Below are positions 31,485 to 41,338 of a stretch of 64,000 bases of DNA, one piece after another. Below the pieces are notes generated by a model. That model had not been told where the DNA came from. It worked only from the letters and a program-made list of their open reading frames with translations, and made no database searches. Source of the DNA: Myxococcales bacterium (GTDB lineage: Bacteria > Myxococcota_A > Polyangia > Haliangiales > Haliangiaceae). The translations under genes and the position numbers were made by a program. The number at the start of each line of letters is the position of its first letter. The stretch's first letter is position 1. Where the stretch lies: NCBI GenBank assembly GCA_016707895.1, contig JADJGV010000001.1, forward strand, positions 793,501 through 857,500, written 5' to 3'.

Positions 31485-32450
31485 ATGACCTCGACCGCCC
31501 GCTCGTCCACCGCCACTGCCCGCCAGGTCGTCCTCATCACCGGCGCCACCGCCGGCATCGGTCGCCGGACCGCGCTGCACCTCGCCGCGGCCGGCTACCA
31601 CGTCATCGCCACCGGCCGCCGGGTCGCCGAGCTCGAGGCGCTGCGCAAGGACGCGCCCGGTCAGCTGTCGATCACCCCGCTCGACGTCACGTCGGCGGCG
31701 TCGATCGCCGCCGCGGTGGCCGAGGTCGATCGCCTGACCGACGGCCACGGCGTCGACGTGCTGGTCAACAACGCCGGCTTCGGCGTCGCCGGCCCGCTGA
31801 CCGAGATCAGCGACGCCGAGCTGCGCCGCCAGTACGACACCAACGTGTTCGGCCTGATGGCGGTCACGCGCGCGTTCGTGCCGCAGATGCGCGCGCGCGG
31901 CCGCGGCCGCATCATCAACGTCTCGAGCATGGGCGGGAAGATGACGCTGCCGTTCTTCGGCGCGTACAACTCCACCAAGTACGCGCTCGAGTCGCTCTCC
32001 GACGCGCTGCGCATGGAGCTGCACGCGTTCGGCATCGACGTCGTGCTGATCGAGCCGGGCGCCATCCACACCAACTTCGGCGACACCGCGATGAGCCCGG
32101 TCGCCCAGTTCCAGGACAGCGCGTACGCCGGCGCGCTGGCCAAGGCCGAGGTGCTGCGCAAGCGCATGGAGGCGACCGCGGTCGGCCCCCAGGTGATCGC
32201 CCGCGCGATCCACAAGGCGATCCGTCGCCGCCGCCCGGCCGCGCGCTACGTCGCGCCGTGGTTCGGCAACGTCGTCCTCGGCCTGCTGGCGTTGACGCCG
32301 ACCCGGATCCAGGACGCCGCGATGCGCCGGCTGTCGTTCCTGACCCGCGGCCAGCTCGGCGTCGACCCCGCGCGCCAGCGCGCCGCCACCGTCGCGCCGC
32401 CGCCCCCGGTGGCCGCCGCGCGCGCCCAGGCCGCCGCGCGCGTCAACTAA
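31485..32450 (+). CDS. Short-chain dehydrogenase/reductase
   Basis: A 321-residue classical SDR. The NAD(P) motif is TGATAGIG (about residues 20-27), NNAG is VNNAGFGV, the catalytic Ser is in INVSSMGG and the YxxxK motif is YNSTKYAL. GRR after strand 2 suggests NADPH. The C-terminal extension has a membrane-associating helix (YVAPWFGNVVLGLLAL) and an Ala/Pro tail. AGGAGA 7 nt upstream is a good ribosome site. Controlled by the adjacent TetR, so it probably modifies the effector ligand. Substrate unknown. Confidence 0.85.
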   Translation: MTSTARSSTATARQVVLITGATAGIGRRTALHLAAAGYHVIATGRRVAELEALRKDAPGQLSITPLDVTSAASIAAAVAEVDRLTDGHGVDVLVNNAGFGVAGPLTEISDAELRRQYDTNVFGLMAVTRAFVPQMRARGRGRIINVSSMGGKMTLPFFGAYNSTKYALESLSDALRMELHAFGIDVVLIEPGAIHTNFGDTAMSPVAQFQDSAYAGALAKAEVLRKRMEATAVGPQVIARAIHKAIRRRRPAARYVAPWFGNVVLGLLALTPTRIQDAAMRRLSFLTRGQLGVDPARQRAATVAPPPPVAAARAQAAARVN

Positions 32451-32465
32451 CCGCCGCGCGCCCGA

Positions 32466-34075
<1,610 letters not shown>

Positions 34076-34079
<4 letters not shown>

Positions 34080-34111
34080 GCGCGCCTCGCCGCGACGATG
34101 GGGTCGATCAC
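34076..34111 (-). CDS. Possible 11-residue leader peptide before the histidine kinase
   Basis: GTG 34111 starts MIDPIVAARRA and its TGA overlaps the kinase GTG (GTGA). TACCGT (minus strand, 34123-34118) lies exactly 6 nt before this GTG, the spacing seen at several predicted leaderless genes here. The -35 is poor, and an 11-codon frame can arise by chance. Confidence 0.25.
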
Positions 34112-34175
34112 CTGTCGACGGTAGCAGCCCGACCCCTCGACGCGCCATCACCCCAGAGGTAGGGTCCAGCCTCGC

Positions 34176-35483
34176 ATGCTCGACCTCGGCGCGCTGTACG
34201 ACGACCACCTCGCGACCCTGGGCCGCGGCTACCGCGAGCTCCTCGCGACCCACCAGCTCGACGCGCTCGTGCTGGCCGCCGGCCAGGCGGCGCCGCGCAG
34301 CCGGTTCGACGATCAGGCCTGGCCCACCGTCATCACCCCGGCGTTCGCGCACTGGCTGCCGCTCCCGGAGCCCGACGCGTTCGTGATCGTCGACGGCAGC
34401 GCGCGGCCACGGCTGATCCGGGTCGACACCGGCGACTACTGGGAGTCGGCGCCGCGCGCCGAGTCAGAAGTCTTCTGGGACCGCTTTACGGTGATCACCG
34501 TCCGCGATCTGGCGGCGGCGGTCGCGGCGCTGCCGCGCGGCCGGGTGGCGATGATCGGTGAGCGCGTGCCCGACGTCGACGGCGTCGCGCTGAACCCGCC
34601 GGCGGTCGTCGCCGCCGCCGAGGCGCTGCGCACCCGCAAGACCGCCTACGAGGTGGCGTGCCTCGCCGAGGCCACCGCCCGCGCGGTGCGCGGCCACCGC
34701 CACGTCGCGCGGCTGTTCGCGGCGCGCGAGGTCAGCGAGCTCGGCCTGCACCTCGCCTACCTCACCGCCAGCGATCAGGCCGAGGTCGACGCGCCGTACC
34801 AGAACATCGTCGCCCGCGGCGCCCACGCCGCGGTGCTGCACCACACGCAGTACGACCGCCGCGCCGCCGCCACGCTGATCGACGACTCGCTGTTGGTCGA
34901 CGCCGGCGCCCGCTACCTCGGCTACGGCGCCGACATCACCCGCACCTGGGCCCGCGGCGCCGGCGTCGGCGCCACGCTGTTCGCGGCGCTGGTCGACGAG
35001 CTCGATCGCCTGCAGCAGCAGCTGTGCCGCGAGGTGCGCGCCGGCGACGAGTACGAGGCGCTCCACGATCGCGCCCACCACCTGCTGGCGGCGGCGCTGG
35101 TCGAGCTGGGCATCGGCAAGGGCGATCCCGCGGCGCTGGTCGAGCGCGGCGTCACCCGGGCGCTGTTCCCGCACGGCCTCGGCCACTCGCTCGGTGTGCA
35201 GGTCCACGACGTCGGCATGCGCCTGCGCCCGCCGCGCCCCGACAACCGCTTCCTGCGCAACACCAGCGCGATCGCCGTCGATCAGGTGTTCACGATCGAG
35301 CCCGGCTGCTACGTGATCGACGCGCTCTTGGCGCCGCTGGCCGCCGACGATCGCAAGCCGCTGCTCGACTGGACGGCGATCGCCGCGCTGCGGCCGTTCG
35401 GCGGCGTCCGCGTCGAGGACAACGTCGTCGTCACCGCGACCGGCGCCCGCAACCTGACCCGCGACGCGTGGGGGGCGGCGTGA
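34176..35483 (+). CDS. pepQ: Xaa-Pro dipeptidase (M24)
   Basis: A 435-residue cytoplasmic aminopeptidase-fold enzyme of PepQ length (E. coli 443). Family signatures include WPTVITPAFAHWLPLPEPD near the start. The five metal ligands are visible: Asp in LLVDAGARY, Asp in GADITRTW, His in PHGLGHSLG, Glu in FTIEPGCYV and Glu in GVRVEDNVV. Cleaves Xaa-Pro dipeptides. Its TGA overlaps the next GTG. A TAGGGT at 34160-34165 may serve as -10. Confidence 0.9.
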   Translation: MLDLGALYDDHLATLGRGYRELLATHQLDALVLAAGQAAPRSRFDDQAWPTVITPAFAHWLPLPEPDAFVIVDGSARPRLIRVDTGDYWESAPRAESEVFWDRFTVITVRDLAAAVAALPRGRVAMIGERVPDVDGVALNPPAVVAAAEALRTRKTAYEVACLAEATARAVRGHRHVARLFAAREVSELGLHLAYLTASDQAEVDAPYQNIVARGAHAAVLHHTQYDRRAAATLIDDSLLVDAGARYLGYGADITRTWARGAGVGATLFAALVDELDRLQQQLCREVRAGDEYEALHDRAHHLLAAALVELGIGKGDPAALVERGVTRALFPHGLGHSLGVQVHDVGMRLRPPRPDNRFLRNTSAIAVDQVFTIEPGCYVIDALLAPLAADDRKPLLDWTAIAALRPFGGVRVEDNVVVTATGARNLTRDAWGAA

Positions 35484-36835
35484 CCGCGGCCCGCGCCACC
35501 GCCGCGCTCGCCCTCGCGCTCGCGCTCGCCGCGTGCCAGCGCAAGGCGGCGCCGCCCGCCGCCACCGGCGGCTCCGACGGCGGCGTCGCGGTCGCGACCG
35601 ACGACGCCGGCCCGGCTGCGCGCCCGCAGGTCAAGCCGCCGCTGCCGCTGGCGCCGGTGCCGGCCGACGCCGAGGTGATCACCGGCGTCGTCGAGGCGCC
35701 GACCGCGCGGGTCCTGATCAAGCGGCTGCGCGCGGGCACCGGCGGCCGGCCGGGCCGCAACGACAACGTCGAGCTGGAGTTCAGCGGCTGGCGCCCCAAC
35801 GGCGACACGTTCATCACCACCGCCGCCCGCAAGCGCGCGCTGCCGCGCAACCTGGCGACCACGGCGCCCGGGTTCGCCGCCGCCGTGCAGTCGATGCAGG
35901 TCGGCGAGCGCGCGATGGTGTGGGTCCCGGCCGAGCTCAGCTACCCCGGCCAGCCCACCGGCACGCCCGAGGCGACGATCTACGAGATCGAGCTGGTCGG
36001 CTTCGAGCCGTCGCCGCCGACCCCGCCCGACGTCGGCGCGCCGCCGGCCACCGCCGCGGCCACGCCGTCGGGGCTGCGCTCGCTGGTGGTCAAGCCCGGC
36101 ACCGGCACCACGCACCCGCGCAGCTTCGATCTCGTCACCTACCACTACACCGCGTGGGACGCGACTGGGCGCCTGTTCGACTCGTCGGAGCTGCGCAAGC
36201 GCCCGACGACGACGCTGGGCTTCCGCGAGTTCCGCGGCATCGAGGAGGCGCTGACGCTGATGGTGGTCGGCGAGCGCCGGCGGGTGTGGCTGCCGCCGAG
36301 CCTGACCGAGCAGAGCCTGCCCGGCCTGCCCCGCGGCACGCTGTGCTACGAGCTCGAGGTGACCGACCTGGTGCCCAAGGCCGCGCCGCCGCCGGCGCCA
36401 TCGCGGGCCGAGCTGGCCGCGCCGCCCGCCGACGCGCGCACCACCGCCCGCGGCGCGCGCCTGGTGATCCGCAAGGCCGGCACCGGCAAGGTCCACCCGA
36501 CGCCCGCCGACACGGTCAAGGTGAGCTTCTCGGGGTGGACCGCCGACGGCCACCTGTTCGACAGCTCGATCCCGCACGGCGTGCCGATCGACGCACCGGT
36601 CGGCAAGTTCATCCCCGGCTGGGTCGACGCGCTGACCCAGATGGTGGTCGGCGATCGCGCGCGGGTGTGGGTGCCGGTCGAGCTGGCGTTCAACCACGAG
36701 CCCGGCCGCCCGGCGGGGCCGCTGGTGTTCGACCTCGAGCTCCTGGCGATCGAGCCGCCGACGCCGCCGGTGACGACGACCGTGCCCGCCACCGGGCCGG
36801 CCAACCCCGCGGTCAAGCTGGTGCCGACGCCGTGA
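35480..36835 (+). CDS. Lipoprotein with three FKBP-type domains
   Basis: A 451-residue lipoprotein (signal ALALALAACQ). Three FKBP-like domains follow, separated by Pro/Ala linkers. Domain 3 keeps the recognisable site (VKVSFSGWTADGHLFDSS, KFIPGWVDAL, MVVGDRARVWVP). Domain 2 keeps FDSS but has FRGIEEAL instead of the IPGW segment. Domain 1 has FITT in place of FDSS. So probably one active peptidyl-prolyl isomerase and two substrate-binding relatives. It is translationally coupled to pepQ, linking periplasmic proline isomerisation with proline-peptide turnover, though the compartments differ. Confidence 0.8.
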   Translation: MTAARATAALALALALAACQRKAAPPAATGGSDGGVAVATDDAGPAARPQVKPPLPLAPVPADAEVITGVVEAPTARVLIKRLRAGTGGRPGRNDNVELEFSGWRPNGDTFITTAARKRALPRNLATTAPGFAAAVQSMQVGERAMVWVPAELSYPGQPTGTPEATIYEIELVGFEPSPPTPPDVGAPPATAAATPSGLRSLVVKPGTGTTHPRSFDLVTYHYTAWDATGRLFDSSELRKRPTTTLGFREFRGIEEALTLMVVGERRRVWLPPSLTEQSLPGLPRGTLCYELEVTDLVPKAAPPPAPSRAELAAPPADARTTARGARLVIRKAGTGKVHPTPADTVKVSFSGWTADGHLFDSSIPHGVPIDAPVGKFIPGWVDALTQMVVGDRARVWVPVELAFNHEPGRPAGPLVFDLELLAIEPPTPPVTTTVPATGPANPAVKLVPTP

Positions 36836-37848
36836 CCGCGCCGGCCGCGGTCCGCGCCGCGTGGGGCTGGGACGACGACCACGCCGTCGAGCCGCTCAGC
36901 GGCGGGCTGATCAACGCCACCTACGCGGTGCGCCGGGGCGGCGCGCCGATCGCGGTGGTGCAGCGGCTGCATCCGATCTTCGCCGGCGAGGTCAACCTCG
37001 ACCTCGAGCACGTCACCGCGCACCTGGCGCGGGCGGGGCTGACCACGCCGCGGCTGCTCCGCACCCGCGCCGGGGACGCGTGGATCACCGACGACGATCG
37101 GGTGTGGCGCGCGCTGACCTGGGTCGACGGCGTCGCCCACCACGCGGTGACCTCGCCGGCGCTGGCCGCGGCCGGCGGCGAGCTGGTCGGGCGCTTCCAC
37201 CGCGCGGTCGCCGAGCTGTCGTACGACTACGCGTTCGCCCGCGCCGGCGTCCACGACACCCCGGCGCACCTGGCGCGGCTGCGCGAGCGCGTCGAGGGCG
37301 GCGCGGTCGCCGAGGCGGTCGAGCTCGGCCACGACGTGCTGGCCGCCGCCGCCGCGCTGCCGCCGATGCCGGCGCTGCCGCTGCGGCACTGCCACGGCGA
37401 CCTCAAGATCTCCAACCTGCTGTTCAGCGCCGACGCGCCGGCGCGCGGCGTGTGCCTGGTCGACCTCGACACGCTGGGCCAGCAGACGCTGGCGTTCGAG
37501 CTGGGCGACGCGATGCGCTCGTGGTGCAACCCGCGCGGGGAGGACGCCGGCGCGGTCGGCTTCGACCTCGCGATCTTCGCCGCCGCGCTGGGCGCGTGGC
37601 GTGACGTCGTCGGCGACCGGGTCGGCGCCGCCGAGCGCGCGGCGATCGTCGTCGGGCTCGAGACGGTGTGCGTCGAGCTGGCCGCGCGCTTCACCACCGA
37701 CGCCTTCGACGATCGCTACTTCGGCTGGGACCCGGCCCGCTTCCCGTCGCGCCGCGCCCACAACCTGGTGCGGGCCCGCGGCCAGCTGGCGCTGGCGCGC
37801 GCGGTGCGGGCGGCCCGGGCCGACGCCCTGGCCGTCGTCGGGGCTTGA
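36832..37848 (+). CDS. NahK-like aminoglycoside phosphotransferase-family kinase
   Basis: A 338-residue choline/aminoglycoside-kinase-fold protein. The nucleotide loop region is PLSGGLINATYAV, and the substrate-binding pattern VVQRLHPIFAGEVNLDLEHV is that of N-acetylhexosamine 1-kinases. The Brenner-type catalytic loop is CHGDLKISNLLF and the DFG equivalent is LVDLDTLG. Likely phosphorylates an amino sugar or sugar at C1, allowing re-use of N-acetylhexosamines. Last gene of the pepQ unit (GTGA overlap). Confidence 0.75.
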   Translation: MTAPAAVRAAWGWDDDHAVEPLSGGLINATYAVRRGGAPIAVVQRLHPIFAGEVNLDLEHVTAHLARAGLTTPRLLRTRAGDAWITDDDRVWRALTWVDGVAHHAVTSPALAAAGGELVGRFHRAVAELSYDYAFARAGVHDTPAHLARLRERVEGGAVAEAVELGHDVLAAAAALPPMPALPLRHCHGDLKISNLLFSADAPARGVCLVDLDTLGQQTLAFELGDAMRSWCNPRGEDAGAVGFDLAIFAAALGAWRDVVGDRVGAAERAAIVVGLETVCVELAARFTTDAFDDRYFGWDPARFPSRRAHNLVRARGQLALARAVRAARADALAVVGA

Positions 37849-37942
37849 CCGCGCCGACCGCGGTGTCGGGTCGCGCACGCTGCCGTGGGCTGTCAGCGAC
37901 GACGGTGCACCCGACCCGCGGGTTTTCGTCCAAGATACCCGG

Positions 37943-40879
37943 ATGCTCGCTCGCCGCCTCGGGATGGTCGCGCTGCTCGGCGCCACCGCCGCCCACGCCA
38001 CGCCGCTGACCGATCGCACCCGCGCCAGCCACGCGCGCGCGATCGAGGTGCTGCCCGCCGCCGGCGTCGCCAAGCCGGTGCGCGATCACGTCGACGTCGC
38101 GTACCAGGCGGTGCCGCCGGCCCGCGCGGTGGCGTGGGCCGGCCTGATCGCCGGCCTGCCCGGCATGACCGAGGCCACCTGGGACCGCGCGACCGGCGTG
38201 CCGTCGCGGATCTGGGGCCGCGGCCTGCTGGTCGCCGGCAGCGTCGCCGATCCCACGATCGCCGCCGCCGCGGCGTGGCGCGTGCTCGGCGCCAACCTCG
38301 CGCTGCTCGCGCCGGGCGCCAGCCTCGGCGACTTCGCGCTGGTGGCCAACGACCTCGACGGCGACCTGCGCACGATCGGCTTCGTGCAGCGCCACGCCGG
38401 CCTGCCGGTCGTCGGCGGCCAGGTCAGCTTCCGCTTCAAGCGCGATCGGCTGTTCGTGATCGGCTCCGAGGCGCTGCCCGACGTGCGCGTCAGCTGGCCC
38501 GCGGCCAAGCCGGCCCAGGCGCTGGTGGGGCTGGCCGGCCCCGCCACCGCCGCCGACCTCGGCCTCGATCCCGCCGGGATCGCCACGCGCGCCGACGGCG
38601 GCCTCGAGATCGTGCCGCTGGTGGGCGAGCGCGGCGTGCTCGGCTACCGGGTCGCGCAGCCGCTGGTCGTCGACGCCAGCGCCGCGGGCGCGTGGCGGGT
38701 GTGGGTCGATCCGGCCACCGGCGCGCCGCTGGTGCGCCGGTCGCTCACGCCGTCGGCCGCCGGCACCGTCACCTTCGACGTGCCGGCGCGCTACCCGGGC
38801 AGCGCGCGCCGCGACCTGCCGGCGCCGCGGCTGGCGGTGACCGTCGACGGCGCCCCGCTCACCACCGACGCCGACGGCCGGCTCACCTGGGCCGGCGCTG
38901 GCGCCGGCGCGCTGACGTTCACGCCGACCGGCCCCGACGTCGAGCTGGTCAACCGCGCCGGCGAGCTGGCGCGGCAGACCGCGACGCTGGCCCCCGACGC
39001 GACGCTGCGGTGGAGCGCCGCCGGCGACCCGGCGGTCGACGCGCAGCTGTCGGCGTTCGTCCACGCGTCGCTGGTCCGCGCCTACGCCCGGCGGTTCGCG
39101 CCCGACCTGGCGTTCCTCGACGAGCGGCTGCCGGTGCGGGTCAACATCGCCGAGGAGTGCAACGCGTTCTCCGACGGCACCGCGATCAACTTCTTCGCGG
39201 CCAGCGATCGCTGCGAGAACACCGCGCGCCTCGCCGACGTCGTCTATCACGAGTTCGGCCACTCGGTGCACAGCCACGCGATCATCCGCGGCGTCGGCTT
39301 CTTCGACGGCGCGTTCTCGGAGGGCCTGTCGGACTACCTGGCCGCGACGATCACCGACGACAGCGGCATGGGCCGCGGGTTCTTCCGCACCGACACGCCG
39401 CTGCGCGAGCTGGACCCGCCCGACTCCGAGTGGGTCTGGCCGCGCGACGTCGATGAGATCCACCGCACCGGCCAGATCTTCGGCGGCGCGATGTGGGATC
39501 TGCGCAAGGCGCTGATCGCCGAGAGCGGCGACCGCGACGCCGCGGTGCGCCTGGCCGATCGGCTGTTCTACGCGGCGGTGCGCCGGGCCTCGAGCATCCC
39601 GGCGACGCTGATCGAGATCCTCGCGGCCGACGACGACGACGGCGACCTCAGCAACGGCACGCCGCACGAGTGCACGATCCGCGCGGCGTTCGGCCGCCAC
39701 GGCCTGCGCACGCTCAAGGGCGAGATCGACGCCGCCGGCTCGGTCCCGAGCGCGGTCACCGCGCCGCAGCCGGTGCGGCTGACGCTGATCGGCAAGGACG
39801 TCCGCTGCGGCGACGTGATCAGCGGCGTCGGCCTCGAGTGGCGCCCGCGCGACGGCGGCCCGCCCGGCAGCTCGACCGCCACCGCGGTCGATGACGTCTG
39901 GACCGCGCCGCTGACGTTGCCGGCCGACGGCGGCGCGCTGTTCTTCCGCTTCCGGGTGCGGTTCGCCGACGGCAGCGAGATGGTCTACCCCGACAACCGC
40001 GCCGACCCCTGGTACCAGCTGTACCACGGCGACGTCGTGCCGCTGTACTGCACCGACTTCGAGCGCAACCCGCTGGCCGAGGGCTGGCGGGTCGGCGGCG
40101 ACGCGCCCGAGGTCTGGCAGTGGGGCGTGCCCGGCGGCGGCGCCGGCGTCGGCGATCCGACCCGCGCGTTCTCCGGCACGCGGATCGTCGGCACCAGCCT
40201 GTCGTTCGTCGATCCCACCTACCGCGCCAAGGCGCTGATGTGGCTCGAGACGCCGGTGATCGACGTCGGCCAGTACTCCGACGTCCACCTGCAGTACCGC
40301 CGCTGGCTCAACGTCGAGGACGGCTTCTACGACCACGCGACGATCGAGGTCAACCAGGAGCAGGCCTGGGCCAACCTGTCGTCGCAGGGCAACTCGAGCC
40401 ACACCACCCACCACGAGGACAAGGCCTGGCTGTTCCAGGACGTGCCGCTGTCGTCGCGGATCCACGACGGCACCGTCGCGGTGCGGTGGATCCTCGACTC
40501 CGACGAGGGCTTCGAGCTCGGCGGCTGGAACCTCGACGACGTGTGCATCGTCGCCAACCCGCGCTCGGTGTGCGGCGACGGCCAGCTCACCCCGACCGAG
40601 CAGTGCGACGACGGCGCCGGCAACGGCGACGGCGCCGATCAGTGCCGCGCGTCCTGCCGCCGCCCGTTCTGCGGCGACGGCGTCGTCGACAGCCGCGAGG
40701 CATGCGACGACGGCAACGAGGACGACGGCGACGCCTGCTCGAGCATCTGCGAGGTCATCGAGCCCGAGGTCGACGAGATCGACGGCACCTGCGCCGCCGG
40801 CGGCCGGGGCGCGGGCGCCGGGCTGGCGCTCGGCGTGGCCGCCGCCGCGCTGCTGGTCCGCCGCCGCCGCCGCCGCTGA
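37943..40879 (+). CDS. Secreted zinc metalloprotease with Myxo-type Cys repeats and C-terminal anchor
   Basis: A 978-residue exported protein. The signal peptide MLARRLGMVALLGATAAHA is followed by an FTP/PepSY-like propeptide, then the catalytic domain: VVYHEFGHSVHSH (HExxH) with the third ligand in FSEGLSDYLA, as in M4/M36-type gluzincins. Next is a jelly-roll region with TDFERNPLAEGW and WNLDDVCIV, two Myxo_disulf_rpt/DUF4215 units (CGDGQLTPTEQCDDG; CGDGVVDSREACDDGNEDDG) and a C-terminal hydrophobic-Arg tail (GLALGVAAAALLVRRRRRR). The repeats and tail indicate surface sorting and release. Probably a digestive protease. Confidence 0.9.
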   Translation: MLARRLGMVALLGATAAHATPLTDRTRASHARAIEVLPAAGVAKPVRDHVDVAYQAVPPARAVAWAGLIAGLPGMTEATWDRATGVPSRIWGRGLLVAGSVADPTIAAAAAWRVLGANLALLAPGASLGDFALVANDLDGDLRTIGFVQRHAGLPVVGGQVSFRFKRDRLFVIGSEALPDVRVSWPAAKPAQALVGLAGPATAADLGLDPAGIATRADGGLEIVPLVGERGVLGYRVAQPLVVDASAAGAWRVWVDPATGAPLVRRSLTPSAAGTVTFDVPARYPGSARRDLPAPRLAVTVDGAPLTTDADGRLTWAGAGAGALTFTPTGPDVELVNRAGELARQTATLAPDATLRWSAAGDPAVDAQLSAFVHASLVRAYARRFAPDLAFLDERLPVRVNIAEECNAFSDGTAINFFAASDRCENTARLADVVYHEFGHSVHSHAIIRGVGFFDGAFSEGLSDYLAATITDDSGMGRGFFRTDTPLRELDPPDSEWVWPRDVDEIHRTGQIFGGAMWDLRKALIAESGDRDAAVRLADRLFYAAVRRASSIPATLIEILAADDDDGDLSNGTPHECTIRAAFGRHGLRTLKGEIDAAGSVPSAVTAPQPVRLTLIGKDVRCGDVISGVGLEWRPRDGGPPGSSTATAVDDVWTAPLTLPADGGALFFRFRVRFADGSEMVYPDNRADPWYQLYHGDVVPLYCTDFERNPLAEGWRVGGDAPEVWQWGVPGGGAGVGDPTRAFSGTRIVGTSLSFVDPTYRAKALMWLETPVIDVGQYSDVHLQYRRWLNVEDGFYDHATIEVNQEQAWANLSSQGNSSHTTHHEDKAWLFQDVPLSSRIHDGTVAVRWILDSDEGFELGGWNLDDVCIVANPRSVCGDGQLTPTEQCDDGAGNGDGADQCRASCRRPFCGDGVVDSREACDDGNEDDGDACSSICEVIEPEVDEIDGTCAAGGRGAGAGLALGVAAAALLVRRRRRR

Positions 40880-40889
40880 CCGCCGCGCC

Positions 40890-41282
40890 TCAGCGGCCGC
40901 CGGGGCCCATCGCGCCCGGGCCCATCGCGCCCGGGCCCATGCCGCCACGCCCCTGACCGCCACGCCGGCCCTGACCGCCGCGCCCGCCCGCCGCCTGGCG
41001 CAGCTGGCGGCGGTGCTTCACGACGAACCGCTTGGCCTGCTTGCGCTCGGGGCCGGTCAGGCGGCCGTCGCCGTCGCGGTCGAAGCGCTGGATCAGCATC
41101 GCGCGCAGCGCCGGCGGCAGGCGGCGGTGACCGCCGCGCCGCGCCTGGGCGTCGGCGCCGTGCGGCGCGCCCTGGGCGACCGGGCCGCTGGGCGGAGCGA
41201 GCGGCGGGGCCGGCTGCGCCAGCGCGCTGCCGGCGAGGAGGGAGGAGAACAGGAGGGCGAGGGTGAGGAGCTTGGTGCGCAT
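40890..41282 (-). CDS. Small secreted EF-hand protein
   Basis: A 130-residue protein with a cleavable signal (ALLFSSLLAGSALAQ), one EF-hand loop DRDGDGRLTGPE in a basic helical region, and a C-terminal Gly/Arg/Met repeat (GPGAMGPGAMGPGG). Likely periplasmic and calcium- or metal-responsive. It lies convergent to the metalloprotease. EF-hand proteins of this size are common in this lineage and no partner is evident. Confidence 0.75.
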   Translation of the reverse strand: MRTKLLTLALLFSSLLAGSALAQPAPPLAPPSGPVAQGAPHGADAQARRGGHRRLPPALRAMLIQRFDRDGDGRLTGPERKQAKRFVVKHRRQLRQAAGGRGGQGRRGGQGRGGMGPGAMGPGAMGPGGR

Positions 41283-41338
41283 GCCGATCCGACCCGCCAC
41301 CGCCGTCGGAGTTAAGCGCGAGCCGCGCGACGCGGCCG

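Noticed and set aside
34109..34111. GTG as start of the histidine kinase
   Set aside because: It is out of frame with the kinase and ends at a TGA overlapping the kinase GTG; recorded instead as a possible leader ORF.
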